DNA from: Woeseia sp.
GTDB taxonomy: Bacteria > Pseudomonadota > Gammaproteobacteria > Steroidobacterales > Woeseiaceae
Assembly (NCBI GenBank): GCA_021773015.1
Contig: JAJFKW010000001.1
Span: 3,207,305-3,271,304, forward strand
DNA length: 64,000 bases
Direction: 5' to 3'
The stretch's first letter is position 1, and each line of letters begins with the position of its first letter. This document shows, one piece after another, positions 24,951 to 33,461 of the stretch. A model generated the notes under the pieces. That model had not been told where the DNA came from, made no database searches, and worked only from the letters and a program-made list of their open reading frames with translations. A program made the translations under genes and the position numbers.

Positions 24951-26598
24951 GCGCGGCTGCCTCATATTCGTCTAGGCAATACTCCTGGAGCGCGAGCACT
25001 AATGCCGAATTGGAATTGAGTATCTCACGGTTGACATTTAGAAGTGACGAAATTTCATAGTCGGCCAGCGTGCCATGAGTGATGTCTGAGTAGATTTCGC
25101 GATGCAGTTGGTCCTGCCACTCGTGAACACGCTTAATTAGACTGGCGAAATCCTGAAACATGGCTTGATCTTCTCCAACGCTACGAAGGCGGAAGATTTC
25201 ACTGTAGAACTCGGTCATTACACTTCTGAAGTGATCCAAATAAGCATTGACTTCGGTGCGCGGCGAATCGGCGAACTCCTCGAGATTATGATGGATATCG
25301 CGCAATGACTTGGCCGAATTCACCGCGTGACGAATTGCCGAGAGCAGTCGATTGAGGCGTTTTGATTCGCTTTGTTCAAGCGGTTCAGCCTGCACCTTTA
25401 GCGCGAAACTGACTATCTCTCCTTCAAGCCGTTTGTTTTTTCGATATAGCTCATCAAACGAGCGCGACTCAATTCCAAATTCAATCGGTGTGCTTATCGG
25501 CGGTCGCCCTGGCGGTATGGGCAAGGCCGGCGAAAACACATGCATATTCTGATCGATTACGCGGCCAATGATGTGAGCGGTTTCCTCCGTAATCGCCATG
25601 ATGGCAGCATCAGAGACGGCAGGCGTTGTTTCGCTGACGTAGAGACTCTCGTGCTGCATCTTGGTCATGAACCGTCGTTGCAGAAAACGGGCGAACGGCT
25701 TTGTGATGGGAAGAAAAATTACGATGCCTAGAAAATTGAAAAGCGAGTGAAACGTTACCAAGCTAAACAGAGGGTCACTGATGCCGGCGGCTCGAACGAG
25801 TTTCAGAAGCGGTGTCAGGAGAGAGAACGCGAGTACTGCTGTTGTGACGTTAAAGATGAAATGTGCTATTGCAACTCGTTTTTTGCCGGCTGCTCCTTGA
25901 ACGGCCCCGATTAGTACGGTGCCGGTGGTTCCTAGGTCCGCGCCGATGGCTACCGCGGCGGCGGCCGGCAATTCTACGACTCCGGAATGCAATGCCGCGA
26001 GGATCACCAGCATCACTGCTGAGCTTGACTGCACTATCGCGGCGAAGACAACACCGAATAACAAGTATTGCCAACTGGCTAGGTCTGCCAGGCGCTCTAA
26101 CTCGAATGTGTTCCCAAGCGATCCGACACTACTTTTCATTAGCGAAAGACCCATGAGTAGAAAGCCGATCGCGGCCGCCATTCGTCCAATGTTGGCGATA
26201 CGACCCTTTAGCCCGACCAGCATCAGTGAGCCGATGCCAATCAGCGGAAGCGCAGCGTCTTCAAGGTTTAGTTTAAAGCCGAGTGTTGTTACTACCCACC
26301 CTGTCAGGGTCGTACCAAGATTTGCTCCAAAGATGACACCTAAGGCATTTTCCAAAGACATGATGCTTGCGCCGACAAATGCGAGCACCATTAGGCTTAC
26401 GAGTGAGCTGCTTTGGAGAAATGCGGTCGCAATCGTACCGGTGGCGACTGCCTTTAGTGGCTTGTCGGTGTGGTTTTGTAAGAAGCGCTTTAACGATCGT
26501 CCGGCAAAACTCTTCAGTGCGGATTCCAACTGCGACATTGCAAATAGAAACAAGCCGATGCCCCCGACAAACTGCCAAATGTCGATTTGGGTATTCAT
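24925..26598 (-). CDS. Na+/phosphate cotransporter family protein (NptA/PhoU-like tail)
   Basis: A 557-residue inner-membrane protein. The N-terminal part has two Na/Pi repeats, each with the QSSS motif (residues 62-65 and 190-193). The C-terminal third (about 360-557) is soluble and helical, like PhoU domains. It moves phosphate with sodium, or controls phosphate flux. It belongs to the same strand and general area as the VIT-type gene. It is tail to tail with DUF2238. Confidence 0.93.
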   Translation of the reverse strand: MNTQIDIWQFVGGIGLFLFAMSQLESALKSFAGRSLKRFLQNHTDKPLKAVATGTIATAFLQSSSLVSLMVLAFVGASIMSLENALGVIFGANLGTTLTGWVVTTLGFKLNLEDAALPLIGIGSLMLVGLKGRIANIGRMAAAIGFLLMGLSLMKSSVGSLGNTFELERLADLASWQYLLFGVVFAAIVQSSSAVMLVILAALHSGVVELPAAAAVAIGADLGTTGTVLIGAVQGAAGKKRVAIAHFIFNVTTAVLAFSLLTPLLKLVRAAGISDPLFSLVTFHSLFNFLGIVIFLPITKPFARFLQRRFMTKMQHESLYVSETTPAVSDAAIMAITEETAHIIGRVIDQNMHVFSPALPIPPGRPPISTPIEFGIESRSFDELYRKNKRLEGEIVSFALKVQAEPLEQSESKRLNRLLSAIRHAVNSAKSLRDIHHNLEEFADSPRTEVNAYLDHFRSVMTEFYSEIFRLRSVGEDQAMFQDFASLIKRVHEWQDQLHREIYSDITHGTLADYEISSLLNVNREILNSNSALVLALQEYCLDEYEAAALNQLPSFA

Positions 26599-26765
26599 TC
26601 GCTGCGTTGCTCTAAATTTGCCAGGCGCCAGTAACCTGTTCTTGCGTTGCCGCAGCCAGAAACACTAATGAGTAGTGGGGTACGACTTCTCAGTTCGATG
26701 TTTGCTGCGCTCAAATCGGTGCTCGTGATCCGAATAAGGAACATGTCGTCCGACGCTATCTGTTA

Positions 26766-27458
26766 TCACGTGACGACATTGAACAATTTACCGACGCTCG
26801 CGGTGAGAGCCATTGCGAGGGCTCCCCAAAACGTAACCCGGCCTATTCCAATCAACGCGTTTGCGCCACCCGCACGCGCCGCCATCAGTCCCAAGACTGC
26901 GAGCGATATCAGCGAACCGATAGCAACAGAAATCAGTATCCGTGCAGGTGGCGTCGACAGCAGCACCAGTAGTGGCAGAGCCGCACCGGTAGCGAATGTA
27001 ATTGCTGAGGTAACTGCCGCTTGGATTGGGCGCGCAGCGTTATCCGCGGATATGCCGAGTTCGTCACGGGCATGGGCAGCGAGCGCGTCGTGATTCATTA
27101 GTTGCTCGGCAACTTGTGCCGCTAGGGATGAATCCAGTCCACGATTCACATAAATCTGTGCCAATTCACGGTGTTCAAATACAGGGTTTGTATCAAGCTC
27201 CAGCCGCTCGCGCTGCAAGTCCGCTTTTTCAGTGTCGGCTTGAGAGCTGACCGACACATACTCACCTGCTGCCATCGACATGGCACCGGCGACCAAAGCG
27301 GCGACACCAGCGACGAGTACTTCGCTTCGTGCAACGTTAGCGGCCGCTACGCCGATAACCAGGCTTGCTGTGGAAACAATACCGTCATTCGCACCAAGCA
27401 CGGCGGCCCTTAGCCAGCCAACGCGTTTCGAAAAATGTTTTTCGGCGTGCGATTTCAT
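26766..27458 (-). CDS. VIT1/CCC1-family iron/manganese transporter-like protein
   Basis: A 230-residue membrane protein of the vacuolar iron transporter family. It starts with a soluble segment ending LRAAVLGANDGIVSTASLV, a strong family signature. GAMSMAAGEYVSVSSQAD follows in the second helix, then a cytoplasmic stretch rich in Glu/His (residues about 88-150) and three C-terminal helices. Such proteins move Fe2+ or Mn2+ out of the cytoplasm. It has no ferritin-like domain. It is upstream of the Na/Pi gene in the same orientation. Confidence 0.92.
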   Translation of the reverse strand: MKSHAEKHFSKRVGWLRAAVLGANDGIVSTASLVIGVAAANVARSEVLVAGVAALVAGAMSMAAGEYVSVSSQADTEKADLQRERLELDTNPVFEHRELAQIYVNRGLDSSLAAQVAEQLMNHDALAAHARDELGISADNAARPIQAAVTSAITFATGAALPLLVLLSTPPARILISVAIGSLISLAVLGLMAARAGGANALIGIGRVTFWGALAMALTASVGKLFNVVT

Positions 27459-27755
27459 TTACAATTTCAGCGTATGAGTAAGCTGCTGCGCGCGTTCAGA
27501 ATCGCATCTCGGTGTTGTGCCAAAGTCTTTTGCCAATTCATACATAGCGCGCTTGTCTAAATGTCATTGACGGATTGTGGATAATGCCGCCGGATCGGGG
27601 CTGTGATCCATAGTGGTTGTCCGCAAACCAGCGCGGCATCTACGAATTTCGATCATCACTATCGCGTGTGACAGTGCACTCCTAGTCATATTGAAGGAAA
27701 TTCTTACTGTTGCACCAGCTGGCGTGTGCGCAGAAATAACAACGGAGGAATTCCA

Positions 27756-28121
27756 ATGTTCCAGGTTTTGCCGAATGGTCCCAACCGAATTGACATCAAT
27801 TTTGGTGGAAAGCTCGACAGCAATGATATGAAAACTGCGTTGGATGATCTGATTCAGAAATCGGATGGTATCGAGCACGGTCGAATGTTATATCGGATTG
27901 ACGATTTCAAACTTCCTACATTGGGAGCGATCGCGGTTGAGTTCTCACGCTTACCAAAAATGCTTGGATTGATTGGAAAATTCGATCGTGCCGCAGTGCT
28001 GGCGGACAAAGAGTGGGTGCAAAAGGCCAGCGAAATTGAAGGCGCACTCATTCCCGGACTTGAGATAAAGGCGTTCGATCTTGATGAGACAGACGAAGCA
28101 GAGCGATGGCTGAATAGCTGA
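27756..28121 (+). CDS. SpoIIAA-like (STAS/SEC14 type) protein
   Basis: A 121-residue protein of the SpoIIAA-like family. The ATG at 27756 follows GGAGG. Features are FGGKLDSNDMKTALDDL, the strand HGRMLYRIDDFKLPT, and RAAVLADKEWVQKASEIEG with the tail ALIPGLEIKAFDLDETDEA. Members are thought to bind small lipid-like or nucleotide ligands; no reaction is known. The remains of a metallo-hydrolase gene follow directly. Confidence 0.88.
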   Translation: MFQVLPNGPNRIDINFGGKLDSNDMKTALDDLIQKSDGIEHGRMLYRIDDFKLPTLGAIAVEFSRLPKMLGLIGKFDRAAVLADKEWVQKASEIEGALIPGLEIKAFDLDETDEAERWLNS

Positions 28122-28528
28122 TGGCGAAACGTTTCGGATCGGTGAGCTGGCGGTACAGGCGATCCATACGCCTGGGCATACACCCGCGTGCGTGACCTAC
28201 ATCGTTGGCGAGACGGCTATTGTGGGTGCTACCCTGTTTATGCCTGACTACAGTACCGCAGTTGCAGATTTTCCAGGTCGCGATGCCAACACTTTCTTAT
28301 CGATCTATTCATAAAGTGCTAGTGCTGCCTGACTATGCACGTTTATTTATGTGCCACGATCATCTTGTCCCGGGGCGGGATGAATATGCTTGGGAAACGA
28401 CGGTTATTGAAGGACGAAATTCCCGTCAATGCATTTCGACCGACGGTTGCAGAATAGCGAGGCCGGAATTCGAGGACGCACCACAGGAAGTCATGAATAC
28501 CGTAGCATTCCTAGAGCTGCCGACCTGA
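28122..28528 (+). pseudogene. Metallo-beta-lactamase-fold hydrolase (persulfide dioxygenase / Blh-like), truncated and frameshifted
   Basis: Two frames together read like the C-terminal half of an MBL-fold hydrolase. The first frame holds IHTPGHTPACVTYIVGE and ATLFMPDYSTA, then stops at TAA near 28310. The second continues IHKVLVLPDYARLFMCHD and WETTVIEGRNS. The N-terminal HxHxDH metal-binding half is absent, and the expected metal ligand Asp in GDTLF is Ala (GATLF). The original protein is likely from the ETHE1/Blh group, which often sits beside YeeE/YedE genes as here. It is almost certainly dead. Confidence 0.75.
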
Positions 28529-28640
28529 CGCCCGTTTTCGAATCTCGTGGTACCCACAGTAAATGAAAGCTTGCCGACAATCCTGGAAACGATTGATGAA
28601 TTTGACCAGCATGAACGAACCCAGACGGTCGAAATAGGCA

Positions 28641-29384
28641 ATGTCGACGCGCACCGCCTATTCCGTCTGGGATCGCACCACCCGTTTGTTTCACTGGCTG
28701 AATGTACTGTGCATCTTTGGATTAGCTGTACTCGGCATAGCTATTCTAAATGAGAAAGCGTTTGGTGTCAGTGCCGAGGGCAAATTGCTGCTCAAGACGC
28801 TACACACATACGTCGGCTACGTCTTTGCCCTGAATTTATTTTGGCGATTGGTCTGGGCTTTCATCGGCGGTTATTATTCTCGCTGGAAACGTATCCTGCC
28901 ATTCGGCCGTGGATTTGCAGCGTCGCTGCGTGCCTACGTGCGCGGCCTAATCAGCGGCAATCCGCCGACCTACGCAGGCCACAACCCTCTGGCGCGCCTA
29001 ATGGTGACGCTCATGCTGATGTTGATGCTGATCCAGGCCGGCACCGGGTTAGTGCTGGCAGGCACCGATCTTTACAAGCCCCCGTTGGGTAGCGTGTTCG
29101 CAATGTGGGTTACCGAGGGCGATCCAGAAAAACTCAGCCGACTCCAAGCGGGATCGAAAGAACATGTTGATCCGGCCGCGTACGATGACATGCGCGCATT
29201 CCGCAGCCCGATTGTGACCACGCATAAAACAACGTTTTATGTCCTTATGGTGACTATATTACTGCATATTATTGGCGTGGTCGTGACTGAGCTGCGAGAG
29301 AAAAACAGCTTGGTGTCGGCGATGATCACTGGAGAAAAAGTGCTTTCCGATTCACCGGTCGATACAACAGGAAAGATCGAATAG
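28641..29384 (+). CDS. Cytochrome b561-type di-heme membrane protein
   Basis: A 247-residue integral membrane protein of the b-type cytochrome family that includes Ni-Fe hydrogenase cytochrome b. Four membrane helices carry candidate axial histidines: RLFHWLNVL, LKTLHTYVGYVFAL, TTHKTTFY, and LLHIIGVV. It ends one base before the ATG of the first YeeE/YedE gene (TAG-ATG), so it is part of that operon. It would shuttle electrons between the quinone pool and a periplasmic partner, possibly in sulfur metabolism; the partner is not in the window. Confidence 0.88.
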   Translation: MSTRTAYSVWDRTTRLFHWLNVLCIFGLAVLGIAILNEKAFGVSAEGKLLLKTLHTYVGYVFALNLFWRLVWAFIGGYYSRWKRILPFGRGFAASLRAYVRGLISGNPPTYAGHNPLARLMVTLMLMLMLIQAGTGLVLAGTDLYKPPLGSVFAMWVTEGDPEKLSRLQAGSKEHVDPAAYDDMRAFRSPIVTTHKTTFYVLMVTILLHIIGVVVTELREKNSLVSAMITGEKVLSDSPVDTTGKIE

Positions 29385-29816
29385 ATGATTGAATTTACCC
29401 CGGTGTCAGCGCTGCTCGGTGGGGCGATGATTGGCCTCGCAGCAGTACTGCTACTCAAGTTCAACGGCCGTATCGCCGGGATTAGCGGCATCGTCAATGG
29501 TGCTATCTCGATACAGTCTGGCGACCGGCTTTGGCGCGTACTGTTCCTAATTGGACTGGTGATTGGCGGCTACGGCTACCAGGTCATTACGGGTCAATCT
29601 CTTATAACGCGAGAGGGCTTTCCGATCGTGCAGTTGGCCGTCGCCGGACTGCTGGTTGGGTTTGGTACCCGGCTGGGCAGTGGTTGTACCAGCGGGCATG
29701 GTGTATGCGGCGTTGCACGTCTGTCACCTCGATCCATCGCGGCAACCGTAGCGTTTCTGATCACCGCTATGATTACGGCCAGCGCCATTTACTGGGTATT
29801 TGGGAGTGACGGGTGA
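29385..29816 (+). CDS. YeeE/YedE-family sulfur transport half protein (PmpA-like)
   Basis: A 143-residue membrane protein with four helices. The motif [11 protein letters not shown] carries the Cys residues used by YeeE/YedE proteins to pass thiosulfate or persulfide sulfur. The short form splits the protein in two, with the second half starting in the overlap GTGA at 29813. It belongs to the operon with cytochrome b and follows the decayed MBL gene. Confidence 0.9.
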   Translation: MIEFTPVSALLGGAMIGLAAVLLLKFNGRIAGISGIVNGAISIQSGDRLWRVLFLIGLVIGGYGYQVITGQSLITREGFPIVQLAVAGLLVGFGTRLGSGCTSGHGVCGVARLSPRSIAATVAFLITAMITASAIYWVFGSDG

Positions 29817-30232
29817 TCGTCCGCCGGTCCATCGCGGGATTGTTTGTTGGTGTACTGTTCGGCGTGGGACTTGCCGTTTCGCAGATGGCGAATCCGGAGA
29901 AAGTGTTAGCGTTTTTGAATGTTGTCGTCAATTGGGACCCCAGTTTGCTGCTGGTCATGGGTGCGGCATCCGGCGTGGCTTTTGTCGGTTTTCGCTGGGC
30001 CACAAACAATGCGCCACTGTTTGAGTCGCACCATTATTTGCCGGCCGCAAGTGATATCGGCTACCGACTCATTGTCGGCGCGGTGATTTTCGGACTTGGC
30101 TGGGGACTTGCCGGTTATTGTCCGGGGCCGGTCATCACCGGATTAACCAGCGGTTCGAGCGAGCCGTATATTTTCATCGCTGCAATGCTAGTCGGTAGCC
30201 AGCTCACGCGGTTACTCCCGTCATCACAATGA
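29813..30232 (+). CDS. YeeE/YedE-family sulfur transport half protein (PmpB-like)
   Basis: A 139-residue membrane protein. It starts at GTG overlapping the upstream TGA by four bases, so translation is coupled to the first half. GWGLAGYCPGPVITGL is the second-half signature, with the functional Cys. Together the two halves would form one transport channel for reduced sulfur. The hydrolase that would use the sulfur is broken in this genome segment. Confidence 0.9.
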   Translation: MIVRRSIAGLFVGVLFGVGLAVSQMANPEKVLAFLNVVVNWDPSLLLVMGAASGVAFVGFRWATNNAPLFESHHYLPAASDIGYRLIVGAVIFGLGWGLAGYCPGPVITGLTSGSSEPYIFIAAMLVGSQLTRLLPSSQ

Positions 30233-30247
30233 TGCGAAAGCCGTGTA

Positions 30248-30628
30248 TCAGCGCGATTTGATGTCTGATCTGTGTCTTCGTCCGCGCCGCACTATGCTTG
30301 GCATGACCGCGAAGAATACCAACGCGATGACGTAGGCAGCGCCCGATATCGGATCGCGTGCAGCGATATACTCTCCGACCGATAGACCGCGCACCCAAAA
30401 TACGACAGCGAGTTCTGCGACCAATAGTAAGCACAACCCTACGACACCGACAAGTTGTCGCGAAAGCGGTGTACCGGGAATATCAAAACGTCGAACGATC
30501 CAACACGCCGCGAGATAGGCCGTGATGAGCATAAAAGGCATTTCCAGCAGTTCCACAATGCACTCACCGAAGCGTGGTACGGCCCACAATTCGCGAATCG
30601 ACGCCAGCCCGAAACCAATCGCGAACAC
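30248..30628 (-). CDS. Membrane protein of unknown function, start uncertain
   Basis: A 126-residue protein with about four hydrophobic segments. Homologous-looking sequence continues upstream of the GTG at 30628 in the same frame (RIIKAGTLYFIVV), completing the first membrane helix, but reaches a TGA near 30697 without any ATG, GTG or TTG. Either the GTG inside the helix is used, or the true start was lost by mutation or a small shift (a frame with ATG runs beside it). The motif SVGEYIAARDPISGAAYVI is distinctive. Function not recognised. Confidence 0.55.
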   Translation of the reverse strand: MFAIGFGLASIRELWAVPRFGECIVELLEMPFMLITAYLAACWIVRRFDIPGTPLSRQLVGVVGLCLLLVAELAVVFWVRGLSVGEYIAARDPISGAAYVIALVFFAVMPSIVRRGRRHRSDIKSR

Positions 30629-30889
30629 AACGATGAAATAAAGCGTGCCAGCTTTGATGATTCGCGACGGCTGTCCGATCGATCTAGGCGTGTCGATTCA
30701 AGATACATTTTTTGCTCCGGGCGGCAATATTCAGGATGATTTTTGTTCATATGGAGCCATCTGGACAGCATAAAAATCCACCAACGCGACGTAAATTGAG
30801 GTTTGTACTTAGCTGCGGATAGTGGCACGGCAGGCGAGGTTAATATCTGATTGGTCGACTGTTAGCGATGTATTCTTGTGCCGGCGCAT

Positions 30890-31162
30890 CTACGCCTGCC
30901 AAATAGTCCAAACCCCGACCGCAATAAACACGAGACCTGCAATATTAGAGAGAATTCTTTGATCCAGATAATTGGATACGATGGCGCCGGCCAGCACACC
31001 GATCGCGGTGGTGGCGATCAGGGCAGATGATGCTGCGACAAAAACCGTTAACAAGCTTGATCGGTCTTGTGATGCAAACAACAACGTAGCAAGTTGAGTT
31101 TTATCTCCTAACTCGGCAAGAAAGATCGTGCCGAAAATTGTTGCGAATAGTTTCATATCCAT
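30890..31162 (-). CDS. GDT1/TMEM165 (UPF0016) half-size manganese exporter
   Basis: A 90-residue membrane protein with the family motif twice reduced to one copy: FLAELGDKTQLATLLFA in the first helix. It is half the length of eukaryotic GDT1 and must act as a dimer or with a partner. The family exports Mn2+, sometimes with Ca2+. The leader upstream on the same strand contains a probable yybP-ykoY manganese riboswitch and an intrinsic terminator, which strongly supports Mn2+ control and the Mn2+ export assignment. Confidence 0.92.
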   Translation of the reverse strand: MDMKLFATIFGTIFLAELGDKTQLATLLFASQDRSSLLTVFVAASSALIATTAIGVLAGAIVSNYLDQRILSNIAGLVFIAVGVWTIWQA

Positions 31163-31307
31163 AGCTGTAGATCGTTCTCAATGGGCAGGTGCGGAATCAA
31201 AATCGGTTGGGCAAAACTTTTAAACGTGGCGCTGGCCATAATCGCGATGTTTGCGTGCACTCCACTCAGAAACATTCGGTGACTTTGGATTTTTCTGCAA
31301 CGGAACA

Positions 31308-31337
31308 AAAAAAGCGGCGATGTCGCCGCTTTCTTCG
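31308..31337 (-). terminator. Intrinsic terminator in the GDT1 leader (expression platform)
   Basis: Read on the minus strand, AAAGCGGCGACATCGCCGCT is followed by a run of seven T. GCGGCG pairs with CGCCGC around an ACAT loop. It lies between the riboswitch aptamer and the GDT1-like gene, about 145 bases before the start codon, so Mn2+ binding would be expected to prevent its formation. Confidence 0.8.
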
Positions 31338-31349
31338 ATAAGAGGACGC

Positions 31350-31465
31350 AAGGGCAGGTCTGCTGGTCCCATTTTCTTAGCTCACTTCCGAGTCACTCTC
31401 CTTTCGTCGAGTTCTCCGTGCGCGAGCCCGAACCTGATCTTAATATCGGGCTACCCTCAGGTATA
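31350..31465 (-). promoter_or_regulatory. Probable yybP-ykoY manganese riboswitch
   Basis: On the minus strand the leader has CTGAGGGTAGCCCG, close to the GGGGAGUAGCC core. AGCCCGA pairs with TCGGGCT as the P2 helix. At the 3' side GGGACCAGCAGACCTGCCC contains the AGACC seen at the closing part of this riboswitch class. A strong terminator and then a GDT1/UPF0016 exporter gene, a standard target, follow. The match to the core is not exact (GAGGGTAG), and no covariance check was possible. Confidence 0.65.
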
Positions 31466-31578
31466 GCGTTCTAATTCTTCCGAGGAGTCAAAACGTTCCG
31501 TAAGTTCCGTTGGTTAGCTTTCGCTCAACAACTTCCCTTTTGGTTCTACCTTCCGCATCCACCGTCCCCGATACTGGC

Positions 31579-31649
31579 AGAGGCTCGGACCTCTTTCAGC
31601 AGGGCGGCGCTAACAACCGAGGCGATTAGCACTTGAGGCCGAAGCCTCA
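31579..31649. other. Three consecutive hairpins, possible structured RNA
   Basis: AGAGG/CCTCT (31579-31594), GCTAA/TTAGC (31609-31630) and TGAGGC-CGAA-GCCTCA (31634-31649) follow each other within 71 bases of a region without genes (31466-31844). The last has a perfect stem with a four-base loop. It lies upstream of the riboswitch on the minus strand, or downstream of nothing on the plus strand. No known RNA class is recognised. Confidence 0.35.
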
Positions 31650-31844
31650 GGATTAATGCTAGCCAAACAGCTGTTCGACCGCAATCGTGATAAATACTTA
31701 TTACCCGATAAATCTTTGTCCAGATGTTGACTAGTGTCTCATTGGGCAAGTGACCCTGTAGGGGTAATCAAGATTCTGTGACAGCGTCGGGTGACGGAGT
31801 CGTTCAAGGATCGATCGCCCGGTACAATGAGCAATGCCGATTCG

Positions 31845-32570
31845 CTAATAGATCGTAAAGTTCTTGAGTACTCGATACGTTATCTGCTGATTGGTTGCAG
31901 TATCGACCTGCAAGCGAGCGCCCTTGTAATTGATGATGTCGCCCTCGTTTAGGTCCATCGTGAAATCTTGCGTCACCGGAAAGGCTATTTGTCCACCGGT
32001 TGTCTCGCGATAAGTAAAATTTAGAGTGCTACCTGATTTTCCGTTGTATTCGATCGCTTGTTGTAAAGTATTGGGTCGGGAACAAACCGATCCGGTGTGG
32101 AACTCAAATTGCGCTTCGGAAGCGTCGAAACAACCGGACCAGAAGTCGTCAATGCATAATTCGCCAGTGTCTTGCTTGTAGCTCACGTCGTTGGCGTAGC
32201 CACGTGCACCGCCAATGAAATTCAGGAACATCACGGCCCGATTATCGAAACTAAAAAACTCCCTGGAGCCCGGCGCCCGCCTGCAAAATGTCGCATTCGA
32301 GATCACAGCAAATTTTCCGCGAACGGAACTGACGCGCAGCGTGTCGGCGTGAATCCCGTGGCCCTGGTTGAGCAGTGGCTCGCCGAGGTATGCGTCTGAC
32401 GTTACGTTAAGCGCTGGATAGGAAATTTCTTGCCACAAAATTGACGGCGCGCTCGCGCACCCAGCAAGTAACAATATGATCAGAAGTAGACCGGATGTTT
32501 CTACCAAACGGTCACAGCGAGCATGGGTATCTCCATTTGTATTGGGTTTACAGATTGAATTGATGAGCAT
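31845..32570 (-). CDS. Hypothetical lipoprotein
   Basis: A 241-residue protein. A long N-terminal region precedes the hydrophobic segment IILLLAGCASA, with lipobox Cys38. The mature part is beta-rich, with several cysteines that may form disulfides (FCRRAPGS, ELCIDDFWSGC, GSVCSRP) and a C-terminal half ending in QQITYRVLKNFTIY. No family recognised. The ATG at 32570 leaves an unusually long n-region of about 26 residues; a later start is possible but has no better binding site. Confidence 0.7.
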   Translation of the reverse strand: MLINSICKPNTNGDTHARCDRLVETSGLLLIILLLAGCASAPSILWQEISYPALNVTSDAYLGEPLLNQGHGIHADTLRVSSVRGKFAVISNATFCRRAPGSREFFSFDNRAVMFLNFIGGARGYANDVSYKQDTGELCIDDFWSGCFDASEAQFEFHTGSVCSRPNTLQQAIEYNGKSGSTLNFTYRETTGGQIAFPVTQDFTMDLNEGDIINYKGARLQVDTATNQQITYRVLKNFTIY

Positions 32571-33461
32571 CGTAGACTCCTCATGTTGTGCCAGTGGTCA
32601 GGCTCTATTTGCTGGTTTCCCTATCTTGTTAAGCTGCAACGGTCCTGAAATTTGCCCAAGAAATTTGCTGGCTCCGATGTGCAAGTAACAGGAGCCAATA
32701 TCGGTCGAAATCAGCAGCACCGTTTGCGAGTATTTGCGGGTTGCAATGTTTTGCTGGCAAAGACGGGTATTTGAAAGACGTGGGGTCGGTTTTCTCTACT
32801 CCAAAGATGGAAATCTCTGATATCCGCCTTCACGAGGCACGGATCGAAATGCTGACCTTGTCGTCGCCATCTCGCAGAATCTAAAGAATGACGGGTTTCG
32901 CCCGCAAAAATTGAAAGTTACTTTTGGCAGAATCTTGCGCGCGACGGACAATATCGGCTGCAAATAACGGCGCGCGCTGCCGAGTGCCAATCGCGAACTA
33001 ATTGCCAAACCATGGCCTTGTAGCGGCGCCCCAATCTAACGGGCATTGCAAGCACCGCCGGTCAACGGCGACTGAAAAGGAAGATCCTGCTGTAAGACTT
33101 GAATAGATCTATATGAATTTAAACGATAGTTTAATTGCCACCTCAACAACTACTCGGTATTCGAAACACTGAAAGAATTTTTATTGCTACAACAAACGCA
33201 GGCGAAGACGTGTGCATAGAAAATTGGAGATATTGCAGGGAAAGTGGCCGCTGAGATTGTTAGAAAAAAACTTCAGCGGAAGTGCAAGTGAAGCGTTACA
33301 GTGACGCGGTAGTTGAAGTATCATATCTGGGACAAAAAGCCAAAAAGCGGTCCAACCGCAAAAATAAGATCGACGCTTGAGCGTTGTACTCGAAGCCGAT
33401 CAACACAAACAGTTAAAGAGTTGCCTTTGTTGCCTATTGAAACGAGCGTAGGAACTTCGGG
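32571..33461. promoter_or_regulatory. Long gene-free region upstream of the type I secretion operon
   Basis: This 890-bp region has no credible ORF. It becomes AT-rich near 33100-33190. A palindrome TTAAAC-GATA-GTTTAA occupies 33119-33134, about 330 bases before the ABC transporter start. It probably holds the promoter and control sites of the secretion operon. Confidence 0.4.

Noticed and set aside
32796-33008. 70-codon minus-strand frame in the region before the secretion operon
   Set aside because: No binding site, no motif, and atypical composition.
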